Positions 24,828-32,572 of a stretch of 59,561 nucleotides of DNA are shown piece after piece. The stretch spans positions 1-59,561 of the forward strand of contig JAFIEB010000124.1 in NCBI GenBank assembly GCA_020832735.1, written 5' to 3'. The DNA comes from Oceanicaulis sp. Its GTDB lineage: Bacteria; Pseudomonadota; Alphaproteobacteria; Caulobacterales; Maricaulaceae. The notes under the pieces are model-generated. The model was not told the DNA's origin, searched no databases, and saw nothing but the letters and a program-made list of their open reading frames with translations. The first letter of the stretch is position 1. Every line of letters begins with the position of its first letter. The translations under genes were made by a program, and so were the position numbers.

Positions 24828-27800
24828 TGGCCGACGGCGGCGCACAGCGCAGAGGTCTGGTCGATCACGCCATCCGACGCCCTGTGGGTACGCTGGCCAT
24901 CGCCTCGGTGGTGTTCGTGCTGGGCCTGTTCTTCCTGAACCGCCTGCCCATCGATCTGTTGCCGCGCATCGAATATCCGATGATCACGGTGACGGTGAAT
25001 TATCCCGGCGCTGCGCCCGAAGTGATGGAGCAGCAGGTCACCCGCGTGCTGGAAAGCAGCCTGGCGGCCACGGAAAACCTGATCCGCATCGACAGCCGCG
25101 CCTCGGAAGGGCGCACCAACGTCAATCTGCACTTTGATTACGGCACCAATCTCGACATCGCGCTGCAGGACGCCTCACGCTATCTGGAGCTGGCGCGCAC
25201 GCGCCTGCCGCCGGACATCAACCCGCCGCGCATCTACAAGCGCGATCCCAGCCAGCGCCCGGTCTGGACGGCGGGTTTCAGCTCGCCCGTGCGCGCCCAG
25301 GTCGACGTCAATGACTGGGTGGAGCGCGCCCTCGCGCCGCAATTGCTGGCCGTTCAGGGCGTGTCGGGCGTGGAGGCGGCCGGCGGGCAGCAGCGCGAGA
25401 TCCAGGTGCTGGTCGATCAGGAGCGCCTGGCCTCCTACGGCCTGACGCTGGGCGACCTCAACCGGGTGCTGGCGGCGGAGAATGTCGATATCGCGGCAGG
25501 CTGGGTGACGTCGGACACGTTTGACGTGATGGCCAAGACCGACGGGCTGTTCACCTCGGCCGAAGACATCGCCAATGTGCTGGTCACGCTGCCTGGCGGC
25601 AATGGCGAGCGCATCCGCCTGTCGCAGCTCGCCGAGGTGCACGACACCTATCGCGAGCAGCGCCTGTTCGCGCGGATGAACGGGACCCCGGCGGTGCAGG
25701 TGTCGATCTTCAAGCTGCCCGCCGCCAACACGGTGGAGGTGATCGACGAGGTCAACGCCGTGATCGCAAGCCTGGAGCGTTCGGGATTTTTTCCCGACGA
25801 CATCACCTATGAGGTGATCGGCGATCAGGCCTTCTTCATCCGCAGCTCGGTGACCGGGGTGGGGGTGGCGGCGATCCTGGGCGGGGTGCTGTCCATGCTG
25901 TTCGTGCTGCTGTTCCTGGGCAGTTTGCGGCGCAGCTTCGTCATCGGCCTGTCCATCCCCATCGCGCTGATGGCGACCTTCGCCCTCATGGGCATGGGCG
26001 GGCTGACGCTGAATATCGTGTCGCTGGGCGGGCTGGCGCTAGGGGTCGGGCTGTTGCTCGACAACGCCATCGTCATGCTGGAGAACATCCACCGCCACCG
26101 CAAGGAGCTGGGCAAATCGGCTGAAGACGCCGCCCATGACGGCGCGGGCGAGGTGAGCGGCGCGATCATCGCGGGCACGCTGACGAACCTCGCCGCCGTG
26201 ATCCCCTTCCTGCTGATCACAGGGCTGATGGCGCTGATCTTCCGTGAGCTGATCATCACCATTTCCTTCGCCATTATCGCCACGCTCGCCGCCGCGCTGA
26301 CGGTGACGCCCATGCTGGCCATGCTGGTGAGCCGGGTCGGTTTCGAGAGCCGGTTTGACCGCTCCTTCGTGATCCGCGGCGTGGATCGCGGGGTGAACCG
26401 GCTGCGCCGGGTTTACAAGAAGGGCCTTGTGCGCCTGCTGCGCTGGCGGTTCGCGGTGGTCGCGGTCGCCGTGGCCGTCTTCGCCGGATCGATCTGGCTG
26501 GCCGGAGAGCTCGGCAGCGAGTTCCTGCCCCAGGTCGATGACGGCCAGGTCTCAGTCAGCCTCAGCCTGCCGCCCGGCACGCCGCCGGAGGTGACCAATG
26601 CGGCCGCCGGCCGCATGGAGGCGGTGCTGGCGGCCGACCCGCACGTGGTGTCCATGTTCACCCTGTCAGGCGGGCATCTGGGCGGCGGCATCGTCAATGA
26701 ACGCCCCGGCACGGCGCGGATGAACATCCAGCTGACCGATCTGCGCGACCGGCCGAACCTCAGCGCGGGCCAGTGGGTGGCGGACATGCAGAGCCGGCTG
26801 GAAGCCCTCGACATTCCGGGCGGGCGCATCCGGGTCACGCCGCCGCGCATTGGCGGGCTGCAGTTTGGCGGTTCGGGCGATGATCTGTCGATTTCAGTGA
26901 CCGGCGAGGATCTCGAAGCGTCGCGCCGTTTCGCCCGCGCGCTGGGCGCGCAGCTTCAGGGCATTCCGGGGCTGGAAGGCGTGGAGGTGGGGCGCGAGGA
27001 TGAAAGCCCGCTCATGCGCATCCGCATCGATCCTGAACGCGCCGCGGCGCTGGGCCTGCGCACGTCGGAGATCGGCGAGGCGGTGCGCTGGGCCGTGGAC
27101 GGCGCCACCCCGACCCGCTTCATGAGCGGCGCGCTCGAATATGATGTGCGCGTGCGCCTGCCGCGCGCCGATACGCGCGACGCCGGGACGCTGGGCAATC
27201 TTCTGGTGTTCCGCCAGGGCGCCGGGCCGGTGGCGCTGCGCGAGGTGGCCGAGATCACGCTGGGCGCGGGGCCGGCCCATATCGAGCGCGACAACCAGAA
27301 CCGCGTGGTGCGCGTGAACGGAACGGCCAATACCGCGATCTCTGACCTGGGAACCATCATGGCGCAGGTCGAGGCGCGCATTGCTGAAATGGACGTGCCT
27401 GACGGCATTGGCCTGGTGTTCGAGGGCCAGTGGCGCACCATCGAGGACACCAATCGCGAGCTGGTCACCGTGATCATGCTGGCGCTGTTTCTCGTCTTCG
27501 TGGTGCTGGCGGTGCAGTATGAGCGCCTGGCCAATCCGCTGGTGATCCTGTCCACCGCGCCCATGGCGCTGATCGGCGTGGTGCTGGCGCTCTATCTCAC
27601 CAGCACGCCGGTTTCGGCGCCGGTGATGATCGGGGCGATTCTCCTCATCGGCATTGTCGTGAACAACGCCATCCTGCTGGTGGAATATATCGAGAAGGGC
27701 CGGCGCGGCGGACGGCTGGGGGCGGGACGGGCGATTGTCTCGGCCGGCGGGGCGCGCCTGCGTCCGGTGATCATGACCACGGCGACCACCGCGCTGGGCA

Positions 27801-28009
27801 TGACGCCGCTGGCTATCGGCGCCGGGCCGGGCGGAGAGATCATGCAGCCGCTGGCGCTCGCCGTGGTCGGCGGGCTTCTGGTCTCCATGGTGCTGACGCT
27901 CATGGTGGTGCCGTGCCTCTACGCCATCGTCGATACGGGCGCGCGGCGGATGGCGGGCTGGGTCAGCGCCGGGGTGACGCGCCAGCCGCGCGGCCAGGGC
28001 GGCGCTTGA
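24827..28009 (+). CDS. RND efflux pump inner-membrane transporter (AcrB/MexF-like, HAE1)
   Basis: The product is 1060 aa, the normal length for an HAE1 transporter. It is a trimeric proton-driven exporter of drugs or hydrophobic compounds. The N-terminal helix is followed by the porter-domain motif L-P-R-I-E-Y-P-M-I-T-V-T-V-N-Y-P-G, and by the helix-4 motif G-G-L-A-L-G-V-G-L-L-L-D-N-A-I-V with its conserved aspartate. The second half repeats the arrangement (I-L-L-I-G-I-V-V-N-N-A-I-L-L-V-E). ATG 24827 overlaps the adaptor stop (TGATG) and has GGAGG at about 24816. The two genes are an operon; no dedicated outer-membrane gene follows. Confidence 0.95.
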   Translation: MADGGAQRRGLVDHAIRRPVGTLAIASVVFVLGLFFLNRLPIDLLPRIEYPMITVTVNYPGAAPEVMEQQVTRVLESSLAATENLIRIDSRASEGRTNVNLHFDYGTNLDIALQDASRYLELARTRLPPDINPPRIYKRDPSQRPVWTAGFSSPVRAQVDVNDWVERALAPQLLAVQGVSGVEAAGGQQREIQVLVDQERLASYGLTLGDLNRVLAAENVDIAAGWVTSDTFDVMAKTDGLFTSAEDIANVLVTLPGGNGERIRLSQLAEVHDTYREQRLFARMNGTPAVQVSIFKLPAANTVEVIDEVNAVIASLERSGFFPDDITYEVIGDQAFFIRSSVTGVGVAAILGGVLSMLFVLLFLGSLRRSFVIGLSIPIALMATFALMGMGGLTLNIVSLGGLALGVGLLLDNAIVMLENIHRHRKELGKSAEDAAHDGAGEVSGAIIAGTLTNLAAVIPFLLITGLMALIFRELIITISFAIIATLAAALTVTPMLAMLVSRVGFESRFDRSFVIRGVDRGVNRLRRVYKKGLVRLLRWRFAVVAVAVAVFAGSIWLAGELGSEFLPQVDDGQVSVSLSLPPGTPPEVTNAAAGRMEAVLAADPHVVSMFTLSGGHLGGGIVNERPGTARMNIQLTDLRDRPNLSAGQWVADMQSRLEALDIPGGRIRVTPPRIGGLQFGGSGDDLSISVTGEDLEASRRFARALGAQLQGIPGLEGVEVGREDESPLMRIRIDPERAAALGLRTSEIGEAVRWAVDGATPTRFMSGALEYDVRVRLPRADTRDAGTLGNLLVFRQGAGPVALREVAEITLGAGPAHIERDNQNRVVRVNGTANTAISDLGTIMAQVEARIAEMDVPDGIGLVFEGQWRTIEDTNRELVTVIMLALFLVFVVLAVQYERLANPLVILSTAPMALIGVVLALYLTSTPVSAPVMIGAILLIGIVVNNAILLVEYIEKGRRGGRLGAGRAIVSAGGARLRPVIMTTATTALGMTPLAIGAGPGGEIMQPLALAVVGGLLVSMVLTLMVVPCLYAIVDTGARRMAGWVSAGVTRQPRGQGGA

Positions 28010-28034
28010 TTTCGCGATATGTCTGAAAAAGAAG

Positions 28035-28110
28035 TGGCTCCCCGGGCCGGACTCGAACCAGCGACCGATCGATTAACAGTCGATTGCTCTACCAACTGAG
28101 CTACCGGGGA
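28035..28110 (-). tRNA. tRNA-Asn (anticodon GTT)
   Basis: Read on the minus strand, TCCCCGG/CCGGGGA form the acceptor stem and the 3' CCA is encoded (28035-28037). The anticodon loop CTGTTAA gives GTT. The D-arm AGCTCAGTTGGTAGAGC and T-arm GGTTCGAGTCC are canonical. Length is 76 nt. It lies just after the RND pump stop, on the opposite strand. Confidence 0.98.
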
Positions 28111-28207
28111 ATACGCCGCCTGCGACGGAGGCTGGTGTTTAGCAACGCTGTGTGCCCCGTGCAAGCCGCTCGCGGCGCCCGTGTGCACTCCGGTGAACGG
28201 GGGCTCC

Positions 28208-28237
28208 AAAAAAATCGGGAGCCGGAGGGGCTCCCGA
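28208..28237 (-). terminator. Rho-independent terminator on the minus strand
   Basis: TCGGGAGCC (28215-28223) pairs perfectly with GGCTCCCGA (28229-28237) over 9 bp with a 5-base loop. Read on the minus strand, the stem is followed by seven T (A run 28208-28214 on the plus strand). It would end a transcript arriving from the right, before tRNA-Asn. Confidence 0.85.
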
Positions 28238-28280
28238 AAAGGCTTTGGGTGGATGGTGGGGTGTCTTCGAGGGAAGACGC
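28208..28280 (-). ncRNA. Candidate small RNA with intrinsic terminator
   Basis: Within a 348-bp gap (28111-28458) that has no protein gene, the minus strand shows a complete short transcription unit. It has a 5' hairpin GTCTTC-CCTC-GAAGAC (28278-28263), a C-rich single-stranded linker (CACCCCACCATCCACCC), and a terminal hairpin (28237-28215) followed by seven T. Predicted length is about 70-75 nt from a start near 28280. C-rich accessible segments can pair with Shine-Dalgarno sequences, so a trans-acting riboregulator is plausible. No protein gene on this strand could own the terminator: the DUF962 gene to the right is on the plus strand. Confidence 0.5.
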
Positions 28281-28285
28281 GTAAA

Positions 28286-28318
28286 GAAATACCGAATCAG
28301 GGGTTAACATCCCCCTAA
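28286..28318 (-). promoter_or_regulatory. CtrA-like box and -10 element ahead of the candidate sRNA
   Basis: On the minus strand, TTAG-GGGGATG-TTAAC (28318-28303) matches the CtrA consensus TTAA-N7-TTAAC except for one base. A weak -10-like TATTTC sits at 28291-28286, so the box covers the -35 position as in CtrA-activated promoters of Caulobacter. Read on the plus strand the same bases give TTAA-CATCCCC-CTAAC, so the site could also act on the DUF962 gene at 28459. Confidence 0.4.
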
Positions 28319-28458
28319 CGTTAACGCGGCGTGACCGGAGTGCGCGCTGCGCCGTGCCAGGGGGCCGGCGTGTATCGCGCCTGGCGGCCGGGCGTGATAG
28401 CGTTGAAGCCGCACGGGCGGGCAGCCAGCCCGGCCATACTTGATCGCAGGAGGAATTC

Positions 28459-28815
28459 ATGGCCAAGCGGGCGGACACCTATGGCGAGTTCTGGCCATAT
28501 TACCTGCGCGAGCATGCACTCGCGCCGACGCGCTATTTGCACTATGCCGGCACCGTGCTGGCCACGGGCGCGCTGATCTTTGCGCTCGTCACCCAGACCT
28601 GGTGGGCGCTGATCCTGTTTCCGGTGTTCGGTTACGGTTTCGCCTGGGTCAGTCACGCCTTCATCGAGCGCAACAAGCCGGCCACGTTCGACCATCCGTT
28701 CTGGTCGCTGATCAGCGATTACCGCATGACCTTCCTGGCCTTCACCGGCCAGTTGCGCCGTCATCTCGTCGAGGCGGGGGTGGTGGATCACCCCGAGACC
28801 CGTGCGGCGCAGTAA
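28459..28815 (+). CDS. DUF962/Mpo1-like membrane protein
   Basis: The product is 118 aa. It matches the DUF962 family: E-F-W-P-Y-Y-L-R-E-H near the start, then R-Y-L-H-Y-A-G-T, two hydrophobic hairpins, G-Y-G-F-A-W-V-S-H-A-F-I-E-R-N-K-P-A-T-F, and a further D-H-P-F-W-S-L. The conserved histidines are those that bind Fe2+ in yeast Mpo1, a dioxygenase that alpha-oxidises 2-hydroxy fatty acids. Bacterial members may do the same in membrane lipid turnover, but this is inferred. ATG 28459 has a strong AGGAGG site. A CtrA-like box lies about 140 bp upstream. Confidence 0.85.
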   Translation: MAKRADTYGEFWPYYLREHALAPTRYLHYAGTVLATGALIFALVTQTWWALILFPVFGYGFAWVSHAFIERNKPATFDHPFWSLISDYRMTFLAFTGQLRRHLVEAGVVDHPETRAAQ

Positions 28816-28838
28816 GCGCTGAGTTGGGGAGGAAGCTC

Positions 28839-28912
28839 TGGAGGCGCCACCCGGAATCGAACCGGGGTACAAGGATTTGCAGTCCTCTGCGTAACCACTC
28901 CGCCATGGCGCC
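28839..28912 (-). tRNA. tRNA-Cys (anticodon GCA)
   Basis: Read on the minus strand, acceptor stem GGCGCCA/TGGCGCC closes a 74-nt molecule with an encoded CCA at 28839-28841. The anticodon loop CTGCAAA gives GCA. The T-arm GGTTCGATTCC is intact, and the discriminator base is T (U73), as expected for tRNA-Cys. Confidence 0.98.
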
Positions 28913-29083
28913 GTTCCTGAGCCAAGCCCATCTCATAACCAAGCCGGGCGCAGGCTGCAACGCGCTTGACTGCGCCCGGCTGCACCCGCACGCAGGCCCG
29001 CCTTGCCGCAGGGGAAAAGCGCAGGATATAAGCGCCGTCAATACTCCCGTCCGGACTGACCGGATCAGCCACAAGGTCGCGCC

Positions 29084-29737
29084 GTGTCCGATTTCTCCCA
29101 GGCCCGCCTCGCCATGGTCAACAGCCAGGTCCGTCCCAGCGACGTGACCGATACGCGCCTTCAGGATGCGATGGCGTCCATTGCGCGCGAGCGATTTGTG
29201 CCCAAGGCGCAGTCAGCGCGCGCCTATGCGGACACTGAGGTGACGCTCAATAACGGCCGGGTGCTGCTGCGGCCGCGCGATTTCGCCAAGCTGGTCCAGG
29301 CCGCCGGCGTGCGTGCGGGCGACGTGGTGCTCGATATCGCCTGTGGCCTTGGCTATTCCACCGCCGTGCTGGCGCGCATGGCCGAGACTGTCGTGGGGCT
29401 TGAAAACGATCCGGCTCTGGCCGCCAAGGCGAGTGACCGGCTGGCGGCGGCCGGCGCAGACAACGCCGTCGTGGTGGACGGTCCGCTGGACAAGGGCGTG
29501 CCGGGGCAGGGCCCGTTCAATGTGATTATCGTCAATGGGTCCGTGGCCCGCGTGCCTGACGCCTGGACGGAACAGCTGGCTGACGGCGGCCGGCTGGCCG
29601 TGTTCGTGCGCGATGGCGATGTGGGACGAGCCGTGCTCTACACCCGCTCGGCCCAGGCCGTTGGCGAACGCGCCGTGTTTGATGCCGCGCCGCCCTATCT
29701 TCCGGGCTTCGAGCCGGCGCCCGGTTTCGTGTTCTGA
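29084..29737 (+). CDS. Protein-L-isoaspartate O-methyltransferase-like protein beside tolC
   Basis: The product is 217 aa, a second PCMT-family member. The AdoMet motif reads V-L-D-I-A-C-G-L-G-Y-S-T-A-V-L-A, and the N-terminal M-V-N-S-Q-V-R-P-S-D-V-T is typical of the subfamily found directly upstream of tolC in many alphaproteobacteria. The canonical substrate loop D-C-G-Q-T-I-S-Q-P of true Pcm is replaced by L-N-N-G-R-V-L-L-R-P, so isoaspartate repair is doubtful. A role linked to the tolC unit is suggested only by the conserved order. It begins with ATG 29084. Confidence 0.85.
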   Translation: MSDFSQARLAMVNSQVRPSDVTDTRLQDAMASIARERFVPKAQSARAYADTEVTLNNGRVLLRPRDFAKLVQAAGVRAGDVVLDIACGLGYSTAVLARMAETVVGLENDPALAAKASDRLAAAGADNAVVVDGPLDKGVPGQGPFNVIIVNGSVARVPDAWTEQLADGGRLAVFVRDGDVGRAVLYTRSAQAVGERAVFDAAPPYLPGFEPAPGFVF

Positions 29738-29775
29738 GGCGTGGCAGGTTTCACACTCTCGCGAAAATTTAATGA

Positions 29776-29792
29776 AGTGAACGCTGTTCACT
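29776..29792 (+). promoter_or_regulatory. Perfect 17-bp palindrome in the tolC promoter region
   Basis: AGTGAAC (29776-29782) and GTTCACT (29786-29792) are perfect inverted arms around GCT. A -10-like TATATC (29806-29811) follows, so a bound repressor would cover the -35 region. The site is 67 bp before the tolC start. The geometry suits a TetR/MarR-type dimer. The regulator is not encoded nearby. Confidence 0.6.
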
Positions 29793-29858
29793 CTCAGGAT
29801 CGGGTTATATCTTGGATGCGTGTAGCCGTTTTGCGCGCTGCGAGGACATGAGGGCGCC

Positions 29859-31208
29859 ATGAAAATCTGGATCGGAGCTGCACTGGCGGCGGGACTTATC
29901 GCGGCAAATGCGCCGGGCGCATGGGGCCAATCTCTGGAAGAGACCCTGACCGCGGCCTACCAGTCCAACCCGCAGCTCCAGAGTGAGCGGGCGCGTTTGC
30001 GCCAGACAGCTGAAAGCGTGGTCCAGGCCCGATCGGTCCTGCTTCCGACCGTGTCGGCCAGCGGCACGCTCAGCGAATCGGAAACCTGGGGCGGCGGCCC
30101 CATTGGCGGCGGCGCGGGCTCCAGCAGCGTGGGCGCCCAGCTGAACCAGCCTGTCTATCGCGGCGGCCGTACGCGCGGCGCCATCAATGCGGCCCAGGCG
30201 CGCTTCGAAGCCGGGCGCGAACGCCTGCGGTCAGTGGAGCAGGGCGTCCTGCTGGATGCGGTGTCGGCTCACGCCAATGTCGCGCGCGACCAGCAGATCG
30301 TCGCCATCCGCTCCAATAATGTCGAAGTGCTCGCCGAGCAGCTGCGCGCCGCCCGGGACCGGTTCGAGGTGGGCGAAATCACCCGCACGGACGTGGCCCA
30401 GGCCGAGGCGCGCCTGTCGGGCGCGCGCGCCCAGCTGTCGGCCGCCCAGGCGGCGCTGGCCGCCTCCAGGGCCGCCTATGCGCGCGTGACCGGTATTGAT
30501 CCGGTCGAGCCTGACGCCATAGGTCTGGCCCCGGGCTTGCCGCAGGCGCTTGATTCAGCGCTGGGAACGGCGGTGGATAACAATCCCGAACTGCGCGCGG
30601 TGGAGTTCAATGAGCTGGCCGCGCGCGAAGGCATAAGGGTGGCCCGCGGCGCCATGCTGCCTGAAGTCTCGGTCAGCGCCTCGGTCAATGAAAGCCGTGA
30701 ATCGGCTTTTTCCGGCCAGGCGCGGGGCTCCGCCCAGGTGCAGGCGCGCGTGAGCATGCCGATTTTCACCGGCGGGCTGAACCAATCGCGGGTGCGCGAG
30801 GCGCAAGCTTCCGCCGATGAGGCGCGTTTGTCGGGCCTGACTGTGCGCCGTCAGGTGGTGGAAGCGGTGAGCAATGCCTGGAACACCTATCTGGCCGCCC
30901 AGGCGGTGATCGAATCGAGCCGCGAAGCGGTGCGCGCCAACGAGATTGCATTCGAGGGCGTGGAGCAGGAGGCCTTTGTGGGTCTGCGCACCACCCTGGA
31001 CGTGCTTAACGCCGAGCAGGAATTGCTGAACTCGCGCCTTGAGCTGGTGCGCGCCGAGCGGGATCTGGCGGTGGCCAGCTATGGCCTGCTTCAAACGCTT
31101 GGCATGCTGAGCGCGCAGGATCTGCAACTGGCGGTGGCTGAAAACGATGACGCCGGCCCGGACAGCCGGTCTCGCTGGCCTAACTTCAGCTTAATTCCCT
31201 GGAACTAA
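29859..31208 (+). CDS. tolC: TolC-family outer-membrane efflux channel / type I secretion outer membrane protein
   Basis: The product is 449 aa with a signal peptide ending near A-P-G-A-W-G-Q. Two structural repeats of the outer-membrane efflux protein family are visible, including S-N-P-Q-L-Q-S-E-R-A-R-L-R-Q-T and later N-N-P-E-L-R-A-V-E-F-N-E, with long coiled-coil helices and the beta-barrel segments Q-L-N-Q-P-V-Y-R-G-G-R-T and V-S-M-P-I-F-T-G-G-L. It is a trimeric tunnel across the outer membrane and periplasm that can serve both RND pumps and type I secretion. It likely partners the 23.7-28.0 kb pump. ATG 29859 follows a palindromic operator. Confidence 0.93.
   Translation: MKIWIGAALAAGLIAANAPGAWGQSLEETLTAAYQSNPQLQSERARLRQTAESVVQARSVLLPTVSASGTLSESETWGGGPIGGGAGSSSVGAQLNQPVYRGGRTRGAINAAQARFEAGRERLRSVEQGVLLDAVSAHANVARDQQIVAIRSNNVEVLAEQLRAARDRFEVGEITRTDVAQAEARLSGARAQLSAAQAALAASRAAYARVTGIDPVEPDAIGLAPGLPQALDSALGTAVDNNPELRAVEFNELAAREGIRVARGAMLPEVSVSASVNESRESAFSGQARGSAQVQARVSMPIFTGGLNQSRVREAQASADEARLSGLTVRRQVVEAVSNAWNTYLAAQAVIESSREAVRANEIAFEGVEQEAFVGLRTTLDVLNAEQELLNSRLELVRAERDLAVASYGLLQTLGMLSAQDLQLAVAENDDAGPDSRSRWPNFSLIPWN
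31180..31194 (+). promoter_or_regulatory. CtrA-like box upstream of popZ
   Basis: CTAA-CTTCAGC-TTAA (31180-31194) differs from TTAA-N7-TTAA in one base. It lies in the last codons of tolC, 107 bp before the popZ start. A single short match of this kind can arise by chance; I record it because popZ is cell-cycle related. Confidence 0.25.
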
Positions 31209-31301
31209 CACTGTAGCGGCGTCCCCCAAGCTGGACATGGGCGCTCGGTCCCGCGTAGGTTTGCGGCGACCGTGACCCCTCGACGGAACAAGGATAACGC
31301 C

Positions 31302-31940
31302 ATGGCTCAGGACACCGCTGAACAGGAACCGACAATGGAGGAAATTCTCGCCTCCATTCGCCGGATCATCAATGAGGATGACGACGCCAAGCCGGCGTCC
31401 GAGCCCGCCGAAACGGCCGAACCAGAATCAGAACCAGAACCCGCGCCTGAGCCTGTGCTTGAAGCTCAGCCTGAACCCGAGCCGGAGCTGGAACCTGAGC
31501 CTGAGCCTGAGCCGGAACCGGAAATCGAGGACGATGTTCTGGAGCTGACCGACCGGCTTGAGGAAGATGCGATGGTAGGCGGCACGGCGCCGCTGGCGGT
31601 TTCTGACGATCTGATGATCGTGGATCGCGAGGACGAGCCCGAGCCGGAGCCCGCATTCGAACCCGAGCCCGAACCCGCTCCTGTTGCGGCGGCCGAGCCG
31701 GAACCGGAACCGGAAGAAGATACGCTGCTGGACGAAGCCCCGGCGAGCGCGGCTTCGAGCATGTTCGCGGCGCTGTCGGAAAATCTGCGCGTTTCATCCG
31801 AGCAAGGCCAGACCCTTGAAGGCATTGTGCGCGAACTGATGCGGCCCATGCTCAAGCAATGGCTGGACGATAATCTGCCCGCGATCGTGGAAGAGAAGGT
31901 CCAGGCGGAAGTGGAGCGCATCGCGCGCCGCCGCCGCTGA
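31302..31940 (+). CDS. popZ: Polar organizing protein PopZ (DUF2497)
   Basis: The product is 212 aa. It has the three parts of PopZ: an N-terminal helix with [15 protein letters not shown] near residue 8, a long acidic, proline-rich disordered linker (roughly residues 25-140, many Glu-Pro pairs), and a C-terminal helical oligomerisation region with [16 protein letters not shown]. In Caulobacter, PopZ forms a polar condensate that anchors the ParB-parS centromere and recruits cell-cycle regulators. The linker is longer than in the 177-aa Caulobacter protein. The start ATG 31302 (MAQDTAEQ) has AAGGA. The usual neighbour valS is not next. Confidence 0.93.
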   Translation: MAQDTAEQEPTMEEILASIRRIINEDDDAKPASEPAETAEPESEPEPAPEPVLEAQPEPEPELEPEPEPEPEPEIEDDVLELTDRLEEDAMVGGTAPLAVSDDLMIVDREDEPEPEPAFEPEPEPAPVAAAEPEPEPEEDTLLDEAPASAASSMFAALSENLRVSSEQGQTLEGIVRELMRPMLKQWLDDNLPAIVEEKVQAEVERIARRRR

Positions 31941-31965
31941 TCTGAGGCCTCAGTCCTGAATCATA

Positions 31966-31996
31966 AAGCCCCGGACCTTGGGTCCGGGGCTTTTGC
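31966..31996 (+). terminator. Rho-independent terminator after popZ
   Basis: AAGCCCCGGACC (31966-31977) pairs with GGTCCGGGGCTT (31981-31992) over 12 bp with a tight 3-base loop, and the 3' side runs into TTTT. It ends the tolC-popZ side, and the A run on the other arm may also serve the convergent maoC gene. Confidence 0.85.
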
Positions 31997-32018
31997 GTTT
32001 TAGCAGGCGCTGATTTCG

Positions 32019-32471
32019 TCAGCCGGTGACGACGAGGCTCAGCCAGCGGGCGGCGAGGGCCGGGGCGGGGGCGTTTTCAATCTCCACCTCCACATCATGG
32101 GCGAGCTGGATCTGACCCGGCTTGCGCTGGTCGGCGCTGGCCAGGGTGAACTTGCCGCGAATGCGCGCTCCGACGGGCACAGGGCTCAGGAAACGCACCT
32201 TGTCGAAGCCGTAATTGATGCCGATGGCCTTGTCCGGGAAGGCGGGCATGCACTGGGCCGCGAAATGGCTGAGCATGGAGAGGGTGAGAAATCCATGCGC
32301 GATGGGGCCGCCGAACGGGGTTTCGGCCTTGGCCCGCTCCGGGTCGATATGGATGAACTGGTGATCGAGCGTGATGTCGGCGAAGCCGTTGACGCGGTCC
32401 TGATCGATCGTGAACCAGTCCGAATGCCGGGTTTCGCCGATGCGTGATTGGTAGTCGCGAGTGTCTGTCAT
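32019..32471 (-). CDS. MaoC-family (R)-specific enoyl-CoA hydratase-like protein
   Basis: The product is 150 aa with a hot-dog fold. The hydratase motif D-x-n-D-H-Q-F-I-H-I-D-P-E-R-A near residue 34 holds the catalytic Asp/His pair, and G-G-P-I-A-H-G-F-L-T-L-S completes the active site. Such proteins hydrate trans-2-enoyl-CoA to (R)-3-hydroxyacyl-CoA in fatty-acid oxidation or polyhydroxyalkanoate supply. The start ATG 32471 (MTDTRDYQSRIG) gives the normal length; the upstream extension has no homology. It is convergent with popZ and divergent from the tricorn-like gene. Confidence 0.9.
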   Translation of the reverse strand: MTDTRDYQSRIGETRHSDWFTIDQDRVNGFADITLDHQFIHIDPERAKAETPFGGPIAHGFLTLSMLSHFAAQCMPAFPDKAIGINYGFDKVRFLSPVPVGARIRGKFTLASADQRKPGQIQLAHDVEVEIENAPAPALAARWLSLVVTG

Positions 32472-32572
32472 GGCCGCAATTGACCCGCACGAGATGTCGG
32501 CGTCAAGCATCCTGCTTGCCCGGGCGCCGCGGCCATGTCAGCGTGACGCGCTGAATTCAAGGGGAGAATACG

